From the NCBI GenBank assembly GCA_030684645.1, contig JAUXUF010000311.1, forward strand, positions 1 to 64,000: DNA of 64,000 nucleotides, in the 5' to 3' direction. The stretch is from Bacteroidota bacterium. GTDB lineage: Bacteria > Bacteroidota > Bacteroidia > Bacteroidales > Prolixibacteraceae. This document shows positions 16,771-27,907 of this stretch, in pieces (positions within the stretch are counted from its first letter, which is position 1; each line of letters begins with the position of its first letter). The notes beneath the pieces are model-generated. The model had not been told where the DNA came from. It saw only the letters and a program-made list of their open reading frames with translations, and did no database searches. The position numbers and the translations under genes were made by a program.

Positions 16771-18435
16771 TCAATAAATAAAACTACTTCCCCCTAAAAA
16801 TTCACGAATGACAGAAGTTGGAGGAATCTCGTGATCATCGATGGCCTTGAAATACGATAAGAATTTCAGCAACCGATTACTCTCACTGAATTCAGGCTGA
16901 CTTTCGGTTACTGACTGAAGAAGCAAATCGGCATATTTTTTCAAAACGGACAGTTCGTAAACCATAGCCGAATTAAACATGACATCAGCATTTTCCTGGT
17001 AAGGGAATATATTTTTGTCTTCGCCGGCCCGAACGCTTGGCCAGCGGCGAATGGTATCTGCTGCAGAATAATTACGGTATTTGCTGTCACGGATCATCCG
17101 TCGGATCATCCGGTTGTCGGTTGTTGAAATGTGATTCTGATCGTCGATCGAAATCTGGGTAAGAGCTGAAAGAAATATTTTAAATGTATTTTCAGGTTTT
17201 ATATGAGGCACCAACCCGGGGTTCATGCCGTGGATTCCTTCTACAATCAGAATACTGCCAGGCGCTAATTGCAGGTTCTTACCTGAATGCAACCGTTGTC
17301 CGAGAGTGAAATTGAACTTGGGTAATTCAATGGTTTCTCCATTGAAAAGCTGAATAAGTTGCTGATTAAAAAACTCCACATCAATGGCTTCGATGGCTTC
17401 AAAATCGAATTCGCCATGCTCGTCTAAGGGTGTCTTTTCACGGTCAACGAAATAGTTGTCAAGCGAAATCATAGTTGGTTTTAGGCCATTTACAGCCAAT
17501 TGTACCATCAGCCGTTTGCTGAACGTAGTTTTTCCTGAAGCAGACGGTCCGGCGATCAAAACAATTTTCACCTGGTCCCTGCGGTCGCGGATCAAATTGG
17601 CTATTTCAGCAATTTTTTTCTCATGCAGCGCCTCCGATATTTTAATGATATCGCCACTTTGACCATCCATGGCATATTCATTCAGGTTAGCCACATTTGG
17701 TACATTTAAAATCTCAGCCCAATCTTTATGTTCCTGAAAAACGCCGAACAACTTATCGAGTTTTGAATAAGGCTGAACCTCACTGAAATTGTTCGGGTTT
17801 GGAATTCGAAGCAACAATCCGTCGTAATAGGAAACTAAATCGAAAACCTGTAAATATCCGGTTGAGGGAACCATGTGTCCGTAGAAATAATTGGCCAGAC
17901 CATCCATAAAATACAGATATGAAAACAGATTACCCTGTTGTCCAAAAAGTTTGGCTTTATATATCAGGTTCTGTTTCCTGCAAATATCAATCGCCTCCTC
18001 GGTTGGCAATCCGACTTTCCGAAAAGGAATATCTTTTTCAACCATCTGCCGCATTTCATTTTTAATCGCAGAAATGTCAGAATCGGTAATCTGCCGGTAC
18101 AAACCCGAAAGTTCGCAATAATAACCCCGCGAAATTCCGTGCATCATTTTCAGCTTTACCTGCGGGAACACCTCTCGAACAGCGGCATACAGAATAAAGA
18201 ACAGTGAACGGACGTACAAGCGCAGACCATCAGGATGAGAATAATCGATGAACTCCACTTTCTTGGTTTTCACAAATACGAAAGAGAGTTCCTTCACCTT
18301 GTTATTCACCAAAGCTCCAATAATCGGATTATCAAGTTTGAACTGAAAATCATCTTTGACGTCCATCAAGGTCACACCCAGCGGATATGTTTTCCGGGCC
18401 CCTGTGTTGACGCAGTAAATATCGATTGTGCTCAT
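16771..18435 (-). CDS. Nucleoside (uridine-like) kinase with TGS/ThrRS-like N-terminal region
   Basis: P-loop VLIAGPSASGKTTFSKRL; SLDNYFVDREKTPLDEHGEFDFEAIEAIDVE; ILIVEGIHGMNP; N-terminal TYPLGVTLMDV segment. Confidence 0.85.
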   Translation of the reverse strand: MSTIDIYCVNTGARKTYPLGVTLMDVKDDFQFKLDNPIIGALVNNKVKELSFVFVKTKKVEFIDYSHPDGLRLYVRSLFFILYAAVREVFPQVKLKMMHGISRGYYCELSGLYRQITDSDISAIKNEMRQMVEKDIPFRKVGLPTEEAIDICRKQNLIYKAKLFGQQGNLFSYLYFMDGLANYFYGHMVPSTGYLQVFDLVSYYDGLLLRIPNPNNFSEVQPYSKLDKLFGVFQEHKDWAEILNVPNVANLNEYAMDGQSGDIIKISEALHEKKIAEIANLIRDRRDQVKIVLIAGPSASGKTTFSKRLMVQLAVNGLKPTMISLDNYFVDREKTPLDEHGEFDFEAIEAIDVEFFNQQLIQLFNGETIELPKFNFTLGQRLHSGKNLQLAPGSILIVEGIHGMNPGLVPHIKPENTFKIFLSALTQISIDDQNHISTTDNRMIRRMIRDSKYRNYSAADTIRRWPSVRAGEDKNIFPYQENADVMFNSAMVYELSVLKKYADLLLQSVTESQPEFSESNRLLKFLSYFKAIDDHEIPPTSVIREFLGGSSFIY

Positions 18436-18443
18436 ATTTGTCT

Positions 18444-19280
18444 TTATTCTAGCTCATTATTATTTTTACTCTCAAGTTTTTTGGCATTCCGGGCAGTTAC
18501 AATTTTATCGCCTGTTTTAGCTTCAATTTGCCGACGGGTATTGCCGGCAATAGTTCCCCCTTGCTTTGCGATGCGTTTACTTTCATCAAATGTTTTAGGA
18601 ACCTTCTTTTTTGAGATTTCGGTTGTGGTGGCTTCGGCAAGCATATTTAACACCAATTCCAGATTGGTCATGTGATCGCGCAAATTCTCTTTTTTCAGGT
18701 CTTTCAGGTTTTTGTATTGTTTGGTAGAAAGGCCCGCCCAGGCTTTGGTAATTTCATCGGTTAGTATAGCATATTCCTGTCCCTTTTTAACACCACGATT
18801 GTCCCACTCATCGGTAAGTTCTTTGCGGACTTCGATACTTTTCAGCCGTTGGTTTACCCATTCTTTGGAGTATCCCTTTTTCAGATAAGTTTCCATTAAC
18901 CGGTCAAAACCAATTTCAGGATCTTCAATTTCGTCTATTCTTTCACGGGCAATTTTAGCCAACCATAATTTAAAGGGCTCTGCTTTTGGAGAAGGAACGG
19001 ATTGGATTAATCGAAAGAGTTGTTGAGTATCGGCAACATCGGTTTTGTAAAATTTCCCATCAGCCGATAGCATTTTCAGTTGTCCGATTTTTTCGGACAA
19101 CTCACTCCCTTCCTTTTTCAACTTTGCTTTTAAATCACTCCAATATTTACGCGGGCGGTCTGTTTCTGTAAGTACTTCAATTACATCAATGATTGAAAAA
19201 TACCATTTTTCTTCATCTGCATCCCACAGAGAACGAATTTGTTTTGATTCGAAAAGTTTTATTGCATTTTGCTTTTCCAT
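18444..19280 (-). CDS. BRO family N-terminal domain protein (phage-antirepressor-like)
   Basis: N-terminus FESKQIRSLWDADEEKWYFSIIDVIEVLTETDRPRKYWSDLKAKLKKEGSEL...GKFYKTDVADTQQLFRLIQSVPSPKAEPFKLWLAKIARERIDE is typical of Bro-N/antirepressor proteins. Confidence 0.8.
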   Translation of the reverse strand: MEKQNAIKLFESKQIRSLWDADEEKWYFSIIDVIEVLTETDRPRKYWSDLKAKLKKEGSELSEKIGQLKMLSADGKFYKTDVADTQQLFRLIQSVPSPKAEPFKLWLAKIARERIDEIEDPEIGFDRLMETYLKKGYSKEWVNQRLKSIEVRKELTDEWDNRGVKKGQEYAILTDEITKAWAGLSTKQYKNLKDLKKENLRDHMTNLELVLNMLAEATTTEISKKKVPKTFDESKRIAKQGGTIAGNTRRQIEAKTGDKIVTARNAKKLESKNNNELE

Positions 19281-19350
19281 TACATTAATCTTTTTCCATT
19301 ACTATATGAAGACCTAATATAAGCATAAAACATTTCAACTTTTAAACAAT

Positions 19351-22218
19351 CTAATGTACTTCCAATTCCTGTTTCAAATATTCTGCGGTAAACGAATCTT
19401 TATTTTGGATAACTTGTTCAGGAGTACCGAAACAGACCACACTTCCACCCTCTCTTCCACCTTCAGGCCCAATATCAATGATGTGGTCGGCCACCTTAAT
19501 CACATCCATATTGTGTTCGATAACAATGACGGTATTTCCCCTTTCAACCAGTTTATTCAGGACTTCGAGCAATACGCGGATGTCTTCAAAATGAAGTCCG
19601 GTAGTTGGTTCATCGAGAATGTACATGGTTTCGCCAGTGTCTTTTTTGGCCAGTTCGGTAGCCAGTTTCACCCGCTGCGATTCGCCTCCCGAAAGTGTGG
19701 TTGACGATTGTCCCAGGGTAATGTATCCAAGCCCCACATCCTGAATGGTTTTCAACTTATGGGCTATCGACGGAATGTGTTCAAAAAATTCAACTCCCTG
19801 GTTGATGGTCATATCCAGCACATCGCCTATTGATTTGCCTTTGTACCTCACTTCGAGGGTTTCCCGGTTGTAGCGGCGGCCATTGCAGGTATCGCAATGA
19901 ACATACACATCAGGAAGAAAATTCATCTCGATCTGTTTTAATCCGCCACCCTGGCAGTCTTCGCAGCGACCGCCTTTTACATTGAACGAAAACCGCCCGG
20001 GTTTATAATCCCTGATTTTTGCTTCAGGTAAAAGTGCGAATAAATTACGGATATCGGAAAAAACACCGGTATAAGTCACAGGATTGCTGCGCGGGGTTCG
20101 CCCCAGTGGCGACTGATCGACCTGTACCACTTTATCGATGTGGTTCAACCCGGTTATTTCTGAATAGGCAAGCGGATCTTTGACCGATCCGTAAAAATGC
20201 TGGCTTAAAATCGGTTGCAAAGTTGAATTGATCAAACTGGACTTTCCGCTTCCGGAAACGCCGGTGACACAAATCAATTTTCCAAGCGGAAAATCAACGG
20301 AAATATTTTTCAGGTTATTGCCTGTGCAGCCTTTCAGCGAAAGTACCTTGCCGTTTCCTTTCCTTCGTTGTTCTGGAATTCTGATTTGTGCTTCTCCCAG
20401 CAGGTACTTGGAGGTGAGCGTTCCGGCTGTCAGGATTTGCTGTGGCGTGCCCGATGCCACCACATGGCCGCCATGAACCCCGGCAAAAGGCCCCATGTCA
20501 ATCACATAATCGGCATTCATCATCATATCTTTGTCGTGTTCCACCACAATCACCGAGTTGCCGGTATCGCGCAACTGCTCCAGAGAATGTATCAGCCGGA
20601 GATTATCGCGGTGGTGCAGTCCGATGCTTGGCTCATCAAGAATATACAACACATTCACCAGTTGAGAGCCAATTTGGGTCGCCAGGCGGATGCGCTGCGT
20701 TTCGCCTCCCGACAAGGTCCGTGAAGTGCGGTTGAGCGACAGGTAATTTAAACCGACATCTTCCAGAAAACGAATCCGGTCGCGGATTTCCTTGACCACT
20801 TCAACGGCAATTTTTTTCTGACGGTCGGTCAGGCGATCCTCCAAATTAACCAGCCATTGGCTGAGTTCAGCGATGTCGAGTTGTGCCAGTTCAGAAATAT
20901 TTTTTCCGTCGATTTTGAAATACAACGATTCTTTTTTGAGCCGTTGTCCGTTACATTCGGGGCAAGGTGTTTCGCGTACAAACTGATTGGCCCATTTCTG
21001 AGCTTTCTGCGATGGGTTGTCGTCCTTTTGCGCATCGATGTATTTGATCACACCCTCGTAAGTCATCATGTAATTCATGGAAACCCCGAGTGGTGAGTTT
21101 TTAAGTTGAATCCGTTCGTTGGTCCCGAATAGTATGGCATTCAGGCCATCTTCTGGAATATCTTTAATAGGTGTTTTCAGGTTAAAACCAAATAGTTCGC
21201 CCAAAGCTTCAATTTGCCAGAAAACCAGCGTATTCTTGTGTGCCCCAAGCGGAGCAATTCCTCCGTTTTGAATGCTTTTGGTATTATCCGGAACAATTTT
21301 CTCCAAGTCGATTTCACTGATCATGCCCAACCCATTGCATTTCGGGCAAGCGCCCTGCGGTGAATTAAACGAAAAATTATGAGGCGCCGGTTCGTTATAC
21401 GAAATGCCGGTAGTTGGACACATCAGCTGACGGCTGTAATACTTGGCCTCTTGAGTGTCGTGATCCAGGATCATACAAATGCCATGTCCGTTTTTCATGG
21501 CAACCTGGAGTGAATCGTGGAGCCGCTTGTCGCTTGCTTCGTCAACCAGCAACCGGTCGATCACGATTTCGATGAAGTGGTTCTTGTAGCGATCCAGCCG
21601 CATGGCAGCCTTCAGTTCGGTTACTTCACCGTCAATCCTTGCATTCAGAAAGCCTTTTTTCAGGATTTGCTCAAACAACTCGCGGTAATGACCTTTACGG
21701 CCTTTCACTACCGGAGCCAAAATCAGGATTTTTTTCCCGGAGAAAGAAGATTTAATCAGCGATAAAATCTGATCGTCGGTGTATTTCACCATTTTTTCGC
21801 CGGTATTGTACGAATAGGCTTCGCTGGCCCTTGCATACAACAGACGCAGAAAATCGTAGATTTCGGTAACAGTACCAACCGTTGATCGCGGATTTTTATT
21901 GGTGGTTTTCTGTTCGATGGCAATTACAGGACTTAAGCCGGTAATCAGATCCACATCAGGACGCTCCATGTTGCCCAGGAAAGAGCGCGCATAGGCCGAA
22001 AACGTTTCGATGTACCGGCGCTGCCCTTCGGCATAAATGGTATCGAATGCCAGCGACGATTTGCCGCTGCCGCTTAACCCGGTAATAACCGTGAGTTTAT
22101 TTCGTGGAATTTCGACATTTACATTCTGCAAATTGTGGACACGGGCGCCATGAACCACAATTTTCCCGTCTTCCTCATCTAATTCTTCAGGAGTATGTAT
22201 ATTTTCAGCTCGTAGCAT
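19351..22218 (-). CDS. uvrA: Excinuclease ABC subunit A
   Basis: Two Walker A motifs ([27 protein letters not shown]), two signature motifs ([24 protein letters not shown]), zinc-finger CxxC. Confidence 0.97.
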   Translation of the reverse strand: MLRAENIHTPEELDEEDGKIVVHGARVHNLQNVNVEIPRNKLTVITGLSGSGKSSLAFDTIYAEGQRRYIETFSAYARSFLGNMERPDVDLITGLSPVIAIEQKTTNKNPRSTVGTVTEIYDFLRLLYARASEAYSYNTGEKMVKYTDDQILSLIKSSFSGKKILILAPVVKGRKGHYRELFEQILKKGFLNARIDGEVTELKAAMRLDRYKNHFIEIVIDRLLVDEASDKRLHDSLQVAMKNGHGICMILDHDTQEAKYYSRQLMCPTTGISYNEPAPHNFSFNSPQGACPKCNGLGMISEIDLEKIVPDNTKSIQNGGIAPLGAHKNTLVFWQIEALGELFGFNLKTPIKDIPEDGLNAILFGTNERIQLKNSPLGVSMNYMMTYEGVIKYIDAQKDDNPSQKAQKWANQFVRETPCPECNGQRLKKESLYFKIDGKNISELAQLDIAELSQWLVNLEDRLTDRQKKIAVEVVKEIRDRIRFLEDVGLNYLSLNRTSRTLSGGETQRIRLATQIGSQLVNVLYILDEPSIGLHHRDNLRLIHSLEQLRDTGNSVIVVEHDKDMMMNADYVIDMGPFAGVHGGHVVASGTPQQILTAGTLTSKYLLGEAQIRIPEQRRKGNGKVLSLKGCTGNNLKNISVDFPLGKLICVTGVSGSGKSSLINSTLQPILSQHFYGSVKDPLAYSEITGLNHIDKVVQVDQSPLGRTPRSNPVTYTGVFSDIRNLFALLPEAKIRDYKPGRFSFNVKGGRCEDCQGGGLKQIEMNFLPDVYVHCDTCNGRRYNRETLEVRYKGKSIGDVLDMTINQGVEFFEHIPSIAHKLKTIQDVGLGYITLGQSSTTLSGGESQRVKLATELAKKDTGETMYILDEPTTGLHFEDIRVLLEVLNKLVERGNTVIVIEHNMDVIKVADHIIDIGPEGGREGGSVVCFGTPEQVIQNKDSFTAEYLKQELEVH

Positions 22219-23151
22219 TTAATTCGTTTTTGTTCTGAAACCTTCTTCCGGAATTTTCAGGATATAAGTCTTTCGGGCCGTGTTTTTCAATAATGTGTCC
22301 CTCAACCAGGGGTTAAACATTTTCAAAATTTTATAATTGATCCCTTTTTGAAGGGCAAAGTCCGCCCAATCCAAAACCGGGCCATTTACTTCAACAGATT
22401 TGGTTTCGATAATAGGATAAATCTGATCTTTTCCGATACTGAACCCATATTTTTCAGGGTCTTCCATCACAAGTTTAAATGCAAGAATGCGGAATACATA
22501 ACGGGTAGTTTCTTCAACGAACAACAAATCGTAATAACTTCTAACTTTTTGATTGTTGATTTGGGCGACAACCCGGGTCCTGCCGCCATTGTATGCCGCA
22601 GCAACCAGCGACCAGCTTCCGAATTTCTCATAAGCCGATTTCAGGATACGACATGCGACTTCAGTTGATTTTTCGATGTGATATCGCTCGTCAACTTCAG
22701 TATTGATTTCGAGCCCATTTTCTTTTGCGGTTGATTCAAGCAATTGCCACAATCCAACAGCTTTGGCCGGCGAAACTGCGCGAACATCAAATCCACTTTC
22801 GGCCACACACAGGTATTTGAAATCTTCAGGAATTCCATTTGATTTCAGAATGGGCTCGATGATGGAAAAGTAGCGTGGCATAGTTTTAATGTACCGGATG
22901 GTTTGCGAATGAAAATAAACCGCTGACAATAATTCGCGGTCAAGATTTTCGCGTACATCGTAATATTCCATTGGAACTTCTTCTCCGGCAAAAGTGAGTT
23001 TTTCGGGCAGTTCAACCGGGGTAAACAAGTGGGTTCCGATTGAATCATGTTGTTGACGTGTTGTGCCGGAACAGCCGGTTAAGGCCGAAAACATGAACAC
23101 AGGGACAACAGAAATCAATTGAAAGAACCGGACGGATATTTTAAACTTCAT
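22219..23151 (-). CDS. Lytic transglycosylase (SLT domain) lipoprotein
   Basis: LTGC lipobox; CVAESGFDVRAVSPAKAVGLWQLLESTAKENGL...VAAAYNGGRTRV SLT motifs. Start taken at MKFKIS. Confidence 0.87.
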   Translation of the reverse strand: MKFKISVRFFQLISVVPVFMFSALTGCSGTTRQQHDSIGTHLFTPVELPEKLTFAGEEVPMEYYDVRENLDRELLSAVYFHSQTIRYIKTMPRYFSIIEPILKSNGIPEDFKYLCVAESGFDVRAVSPAKAVGLWQLLESTAKENGLEINTEVDERYHIEKSTEVACRILKSAYEKFGSWSLVAAAYNGGRTRVVAQINNQKVRSYYDLLFVEETTRYVFRILAFKLVMEDPEKYGFSIGKDQIYPIIETKSVEVNGPVLDWADFALQKGINYKILKMFNPWLRDTLLKNTARKTYILKIPEEGFRTKTN

Positions 23152-23233
23152 AATTTGCTTTTCAAAATTTGACAATTCGCAAAAATAGCTGATTTATACT
23201 CCACTGTCAACTATGCTTGCTTTTTATTCAAAC

Positions 23234-23267
23234 AAAAAACCGGTTGAAAAGATCAACCGGTTTTTTT
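23234..23267 (-). terminator. Rho-independent terminator
   Basis: AAAAAACCGGTTGaaaagatCAACCGGTTTTTTT between convergent-spacing genes; symmetric A/T flanks. Confidence 0.75.
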
Positions 23268-23310
23268 AGAGGATACCACAGTACTTCAGTGTCCTTGATT
23301 TGCGGACGGA

Positions 23311-24606
23311 TTAGATTTTCTTTACTACAGGAATTATGCCAATTTGTTTAATGTTCTGAATATTTGAATAATCGTATAACATAAATCCTTTTTCTCCGAT
23401 CATGAACAGGTAATTGTTCATCGGAATAACATCGTACGCATTAATTAACGGAAAACTTGCAATCATATTGTTCGAAATGTTGTACGGATTGGATGCGTTG
23501 TAAATTTTCAGTCCGGCATCGCCATCGCAGATAAACAGCAGGTCATCGTCAATTCCAAGGCCTTGCGGGCCATACATGGGATAGGTTGCCAGCAGTTCAA
23601 ATTTTGAATAGCCATTGCTCATGCGAACCACATCAAGCTGGTTGACTGTTCCCCGGCAGGAGGTTCCTCCTTTCAGTGTGACGAAGGCCAAATCGCCTTT
23701 GATAACAACAGGATCACAGGCAGTTATGTGCGTGAAATTACCAATTTGTGAAGGTCTTTCAGGAATTTCGAGTGAAAGTACAATCATGCCACTTTGCGTA
23801 CCCAGAAACATGTGTTTGTCGGTAATAAAAATGGTTTCCATATTCCAACCTATATTTTTGGTATCAAGCAAAGTAGCTTCAGAAGTAGAATTCAGTTTGA
23901 ATGTTAACAAACTATTCTGATTAACGACATAAAGCATATCCTTGTATAAACCAAAACGAGCCATACTGCCACCAACGCCGTATGTTGTTCCAGATGTTCC
24001 TGAAGATCCGCTGACACCCCCCAATGAGGTATAGTTTTTATCCATCGACATACTTTCGTAGCCATAATAAATTGGATAATAACGTTGTTCCAATTCCTGA
24101 CGAACACTTTTCTCCTCCCATGCGGTTATGACTCCTTTTGACTCATCCAATTTGGCAAGAGGCAGTTTTTCGTTGTATTTGGGCAAGGTGTAAGGGAAAA
24201 CTTTTTGTACCCGACCAACTTCTTTAATACCTGAGAAGTTGGATACATCGATGGAAACCAGGTCGATGTAACTGTCGGCATACAAAATATTGTCTTTGAT
24301 GGCAATGTCAACATTACCTGGAATTTCGATAAAACCCTTGTTTTGAGGATTTTTCGGGTCGCTCACATCATAGACATGCACCCCTTTCATCTTTTCGTTG
24401 ATGAAAATGTACTGATCTTTGAAATAGATTTTCCCGGGGTTGTTCATTTCACGGGCAGCAGTCATTTTCACAGCCGATCGTAAATCGGTATAACTCAGGT
24501 AAACAGGAGCATTTGCTGTAAATGTTTCGAAAACCTTGTCGGTACAAGCTGATGCAACGATCAGAAGAAGTACCAGAACGGTATATATATTTTTTGTCTG
24601 ATTCAT
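23311..24606 (-). CDS. LVIVD-repeat lipoprotein
   Basis: Lipobox LLIVASAC; repeated V.VYDVSDPKNP / LVSIDVSN / LKIYNASNPYN beta-propeller-like units. Confidence 0.75.
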   Translation of the reverse strand: MNQTKNIYTVLVLLLIVASACTDKVFETFTANAPVYLSYTDLRSAVKMTAAREMNNPGKIYFKDQYIFINEKMKGVHVYDVSDPKNPQNKGFIEIPGNVDIAIKDNILYADSYIDLVSIDVSNFSGIKEVGRVQKVFPYTLPKYNEKLPLAKLDESKGVITAWEEKSVRQELEQRYYPIYYGYESMSMDKNYTSLGGVSGSSGTSGTTYGVGGSMARFGLYKDMLYVVNQNSLLTFKLNSTSEATLLDTKNIGWNMETIFITDKHMFLGTQSGMIVLSLEIPERPSQIGNFTHITACDPVVIKGDLAFVTLKGGTSCRGTVNQLDVVRMSNGYSKFELLATYPMYGPQGLGIDDDLLFICDGDAGLKIYNASNPYNISNNMIASFPLINAYDVIPMNNYLFMIGEKGFMLYDYSNIQNIKQIGIIPVVKKI

Positions 24607-24614
24607 GGCCGCGA

Positions 24615-25373
24615 TTAATTAAAGATAAATCCGATTTTCAGTGAAAGGCGCGAATAGTTTGTTTCAAGCTTATAGGCATTTTCTCCGGAATAATTTAACT
24701 GATGATGCCGGTATCCAAAGGAAAAAAACCAGCCGAAATTTTCTGAAGTGAATCCCTGAAAACCAACAGATGGGTTAATGAAATAACCGCCTTCAGCATT
24801 GAGCTTCTCACTGGTTTGCGGATAATAAACGGATGAAGATGGTGAATAATAATTGGTATAATGTTGACGGTTCCCATCTTCAAGCGGCACCATATATCCG
24901 GTTTGTAAATTGATGAACGGTGTAAATTTGGTATCGCGAAATTTATATTGAATCTGGCCAAATGCAGGCATGTACGATTCGTCCAGAAACTCGGTTCCCA
25001 GGCCAGCGCCAACATACAATTTATCTTTAACCCGGAAGTTTAAGGAGGTTATGAATGAAAACGGCGCTTTCTGGTTGTTTCCGGAGTTACCAACCAAAAC
25101 GCCAAAAGAGGTGTCGAAGAAATAGTCTTTAGATAAGGTCGTTTCAGACTTGGTTCGCGAATACCTGGAAATGCTGTCAACCTCAGAGTTTTTGAAAACC
25201 CATTCATTTCCGGCTGAATTAATCTTGGTTATACCAACATCATGAGTTATAAGCTGACCTCGAATAATACCTCCTGATTTCAGGTAAACCAGATCTTTAT
25301 TGCTTTTCTGGGCAAATGCCGGAACCAGAAACAAGCCGGCCAGCAGAATGAATAAGAGTTTTTTCATTTTCAT
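24615..25373 (-). CDS. Outer-membrane beta-barrel hypothetical protein
   Basis: Signal peptide MKMKKLLFILLAGLFLVPAFAQ; barrel-like alternation ending in LSLKIGFIFN; co-directional with the LVIVD lipoprotein. Confidence 0.65.
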   Translation of the reverse strand: MKMKKLLFILLAGLFLVPAFAQKSNKDLVYLKSGGIIRGQLITHDVGITKINSAGNEWVFKNSEVDSISRYSRTKSETTLSKDYFFDTSFGVLVGNSGNNQKAPFSFITSLNFRVKDKLYVGAGLGTEFLDESYMPAFGQIQYKFRDTKFTPFINLQTGYMVPLEDGNRQHYTNYYSPSSSVYYPQTSEKLNAEGGYFINPSVGFQGFTSENFGWFFSFGYRHHQLNYSGENAYKLETNYSRLSLKIGFIFN

Positions 25374-25612
25374 TTTTGGTTTTAAAGTTTTATCACGTTG
25401 GGTGACGTTCGTATTCTGTTTTCAGTTGTTTGTGCTGTAAAGAAGATGTGTTGACTGAAAAAAAGGTTGCGCGGGGAAAGTGAAATTTGTCTTCTGCAAT
25501 TTTTTTGTTTACTCGTTAGGATTGGCATTGGCAAATCTCTATTTTTGAAGTTTAATTCTAAACTCTAATAAATCATTAACCGACCCTTTGCGGGGTTTCA
25601 AAAAATTAAATC

Positions 25613-26350
25613 ATGAAAAGGAACATTTTAATGACGATGTCATTAGCTGTTGCAATGCTGATCGCTCTCCCGGGTTTTTCCCAAACAGTGAATGAACTCT
25701 CGAAAAAAGAGAAGAAAGAGGGTTGGGTACTGTTGTTTAACGGTAAGGACTTCGACGGGTGGAGACAATGCAACGGGACAGCGATGCCGGCAAACTGGGT
25801 GCTTGAAGAAAATGCGATGAAAGTTTTCACTGCAGCGGATAAAAATCCAGGACAGGGATCCAACGGAGACATTCTCTTTTCAGGTAAAAAATTCAAAAAC
25901 TTCGAACTTTCAATCGATTGGAAAGCCAGCAAAATGGCCAATTCAGGAATTTTTTACAATGTACGCGAAGTTCCGGGAAAACCCATTTATTATGCGGCGC
26001 CTGAAGTTCAGGTACTCGACAATGCAGATGCTACCGACAATAAAATCGATAGCCATCTGGCCGGTTCACTTTACGACATGCTGCCCGCCGATCCAAAAAC
26101 GGTACATCCGGCCGGTTCGTGGAATACAATTGTCATAAAGGTTATAGATGGAAAGGTAACCCATATCCAGAATGGTGTGGAAGTGTGTACCTATACCTTA
26201 TGGACTCCAGAGTGGGACGCGATGGTTGCAAAAAGCAAATTCAAAACATTCCCCGGTTTTACTGAGGGAATCGCGAAAGAAGGCTACATCGGACTTCAGG
26301 ATCACGGATACCCGGTATGGTTCCGTAACATCAAGATACGCGAACTTTAG
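25613..26350 (+). CDS. DUF1080 (3-keto-disaccharide hydrolase-like) secreted protein
   Basis: GWVLLFNGKDFDGWRQCNG...NFELSIDWKASKMANSGIFYNVRE...EGYIGLQDHGYPVWFRNIKIREL; signal peptide. Confidence 0.88.
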   Translation: MKRNILMTMSLAVAMLIALPGFSQTVNELSKKEKKEGWVLLFNGKDFDGWRQCNGTAMPANWVLEENAMKVFTAADKNPGQGSNGDILFSGKKFKNFELSIDWKASKMANSGIFYNVREVPGKPIYYAAPEVQVLDNADATDNKIDSHLAGSLYDMLPADPKTVHPAGSWNTIVIKVIDGKVTHIQNGVEVCTYTLWTPEWDAMVAKSKFKTFPGFTEGIAKEGYIGLQDHGYPVWFRNIKIREL

Positions 26351-26363
26351 TTCTTAATTCTAC

Positions 26364-26418
26364 AATTCGCCCTGCCCAGTTTCACATCGGATAAGATTTG
26401 AACTGGGCAGGGCGAATT
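26364..26418 (+). terminator. Strong hairpin terminator
   Basis: 18-bp perfect stem AATTCGCCCTGCCCAGTT...AACTGGGCAGGGCGAATT. Confidence 0.75.
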
Positions 26419-26503
26419 TCTATTTATACCTGTGTCATTTCAAAGCACCGGGATTGGACAAAGGAAAATAGAAACGAAAGATATTCAAAAGGATTTTAGG
26501 ATT

Positions 26504-27907
26504 CTAGAATTCGTAGCTTAAGCCGGAATAAACCCCGATGGTATAAGGTTTATAGCTTACATCAGAGTTGCTGTTTAGCGAATTCAGGAAATATTTAATG
26601 CGGGGTTCAACATTCAGGAAAATTCGTTTCGACAAGCCATATTTCAGTCCGATTCCCAACGTTCCGCTGTAATTCAGAGATTGCATGTCATTCGTTTTGC
26701 CAACCAGACTTCGGATGTTGCTGCTTTCCATAAAAGTTTGGTTTCCAATCAGCAGATTTGAGCTGATTCCACCAAGCAATTCCACATCAAACCTCGAATC
26801 AAGAATCGTATAACGCAGATACAACGGGATTTCGATGTATTCGAAATTCTGAATAAAGCTTGCATCCGAAACAACAACTGCAGAAACCATTGTATTAGCT
26901 TCAAGATTAGTTCCCAGTACAATTCCTGAAGGAATACTGCTGAATTCAATGACTCCCGCTGAACTGTTCATGTTCATTTTGCTCGTATTGGCTTCGATAT
27001 TCACCGGGGCGTTAAAATATTTTGATCCGTTGTCAGCCATAGCGAGATTTTTTCCAGAGGAGGAAGTGGTATTTCCGGAAGTTTGACCCAAAGCGGAATA
27101 ATAAACCCCGCTTTGTAAGCTCCAACGTTTGCCTGATTTAACTTCAACCGAAACACCACCACCCAATTCGACTGGTTTGTTTGATGATGAACTCAGCATA
27201 TTGCTTGCATAAACCTGTGAATGACTGCTCCTTGACACACTGTATGCGGGCGAAACCTGCGCTCCAACCAGCCAGCGGGTTTTCTTCTGTGATTCGTCCT
27301 GTGCCAGCATCATTTCCTTGTTCTGGTTCATGATCTGCTGATCGATTGATAATTCTTCCTGTTCCTTGCTGGTTTTAACAATCTTCTTTTCCAGTAACAA
27401 TCCTGCAAACCGATCCTCTTGTTTGATCAGGCGTGTCAATCTTTTCAGCGGTTTTATAACCTCTGTTTCATCTGTCTGTAAAAAAACAGCAGTTTTCGGA
27501 GTCGTTATCTGTCTTTCATTCTTGAATCGGCTGACAACCAAAAGGGTTTTATTGGCTGCGGAATGGTTCGTTATTTCAGGAGAGTTTTGTGTTTGACTGA
27601 TTTGATTTGGTTCTTTCCGGAACTCATCAATCACTTTTTTTGAATTCATTTCCGGCTTGCTGTTCTGACTGATACTAGTTGGTTGCACAGCTAGTTCGCC
27701 AGACCTGTCATTTAATTGCCATCCGGCAACAAAAGCTAAAAGCACTGCAGCGGCAATACCTGCAACCCTCCAGAAAACCATTTTCCGTTTCCGGCGGGCT
27801 CCGGCAGCACCGACCAATATATTCTGCAGGATATAAGCAGGAGGTTCCTGCTCATGATTCAGAAGTTTATTTCGGAACAATTCATCTATATTGTTATCTT
27901 TAATCAT
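26504..27907 (-). CDS. TM-anchored, anti-sigma-like protein with C-terminal OM-beta-barrel-like domain
   Basis: Short cytosolic N-terminus, one TM (FWRVAGIAAAVLLAFVAGWQL), then a barrel-like C-terminus ending in GVYSGLSYEF. Overlaps the ECF sigma gene by 4 bp. Confidence 0.7.
   Translation of the reverse strand: MIKDNNIDELFRNKLLNHEQEPPAYILQNILVGAAGARRKRKMVFWRVAGIAAAVLLAFVAGWQLNDRSGELAVQPTSISQNSKPEMNSKKVIDEFRKEPNQISQTQNSPEITNHSAANKTLLVVSRFKNERQITTPKTAVFLQTDETEVIKPLKRLTRLIKQEDRFAGLLLEKKIVKTSKEQEELSIDQQIMNQNKEMMLAQDESQKKTRWLVGAQVSPAYSVSRSSHSQVYASNMLSSSSNKPVELGGGVSVEVKSGKRWSLQSGVYYSALGQTSGNTTSSSGKNLAMADNGSKYFNAPVNIEANTSKMNMNSSAGVIEFSSIPSGIVLGTNLEANTMVSAVVVSDASFIQNFEYIEIPLYLRYTILDSRFDVELLGGISSNLLIGNQTFMESSNIRSLVGKTNDMQSLNYSGTLGIGLKYGLSKRIFLNVEPRIKYFLNSLNSNSDVSYKPYTIGVYSGLSYEF

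Noticed and set aside
20368-20735. Overlapping plus-strand ORFs inside uvrA
   Set aside because: Antisense shadows of a highly conserved gene; high codon bias of uvrA explains the open frames.
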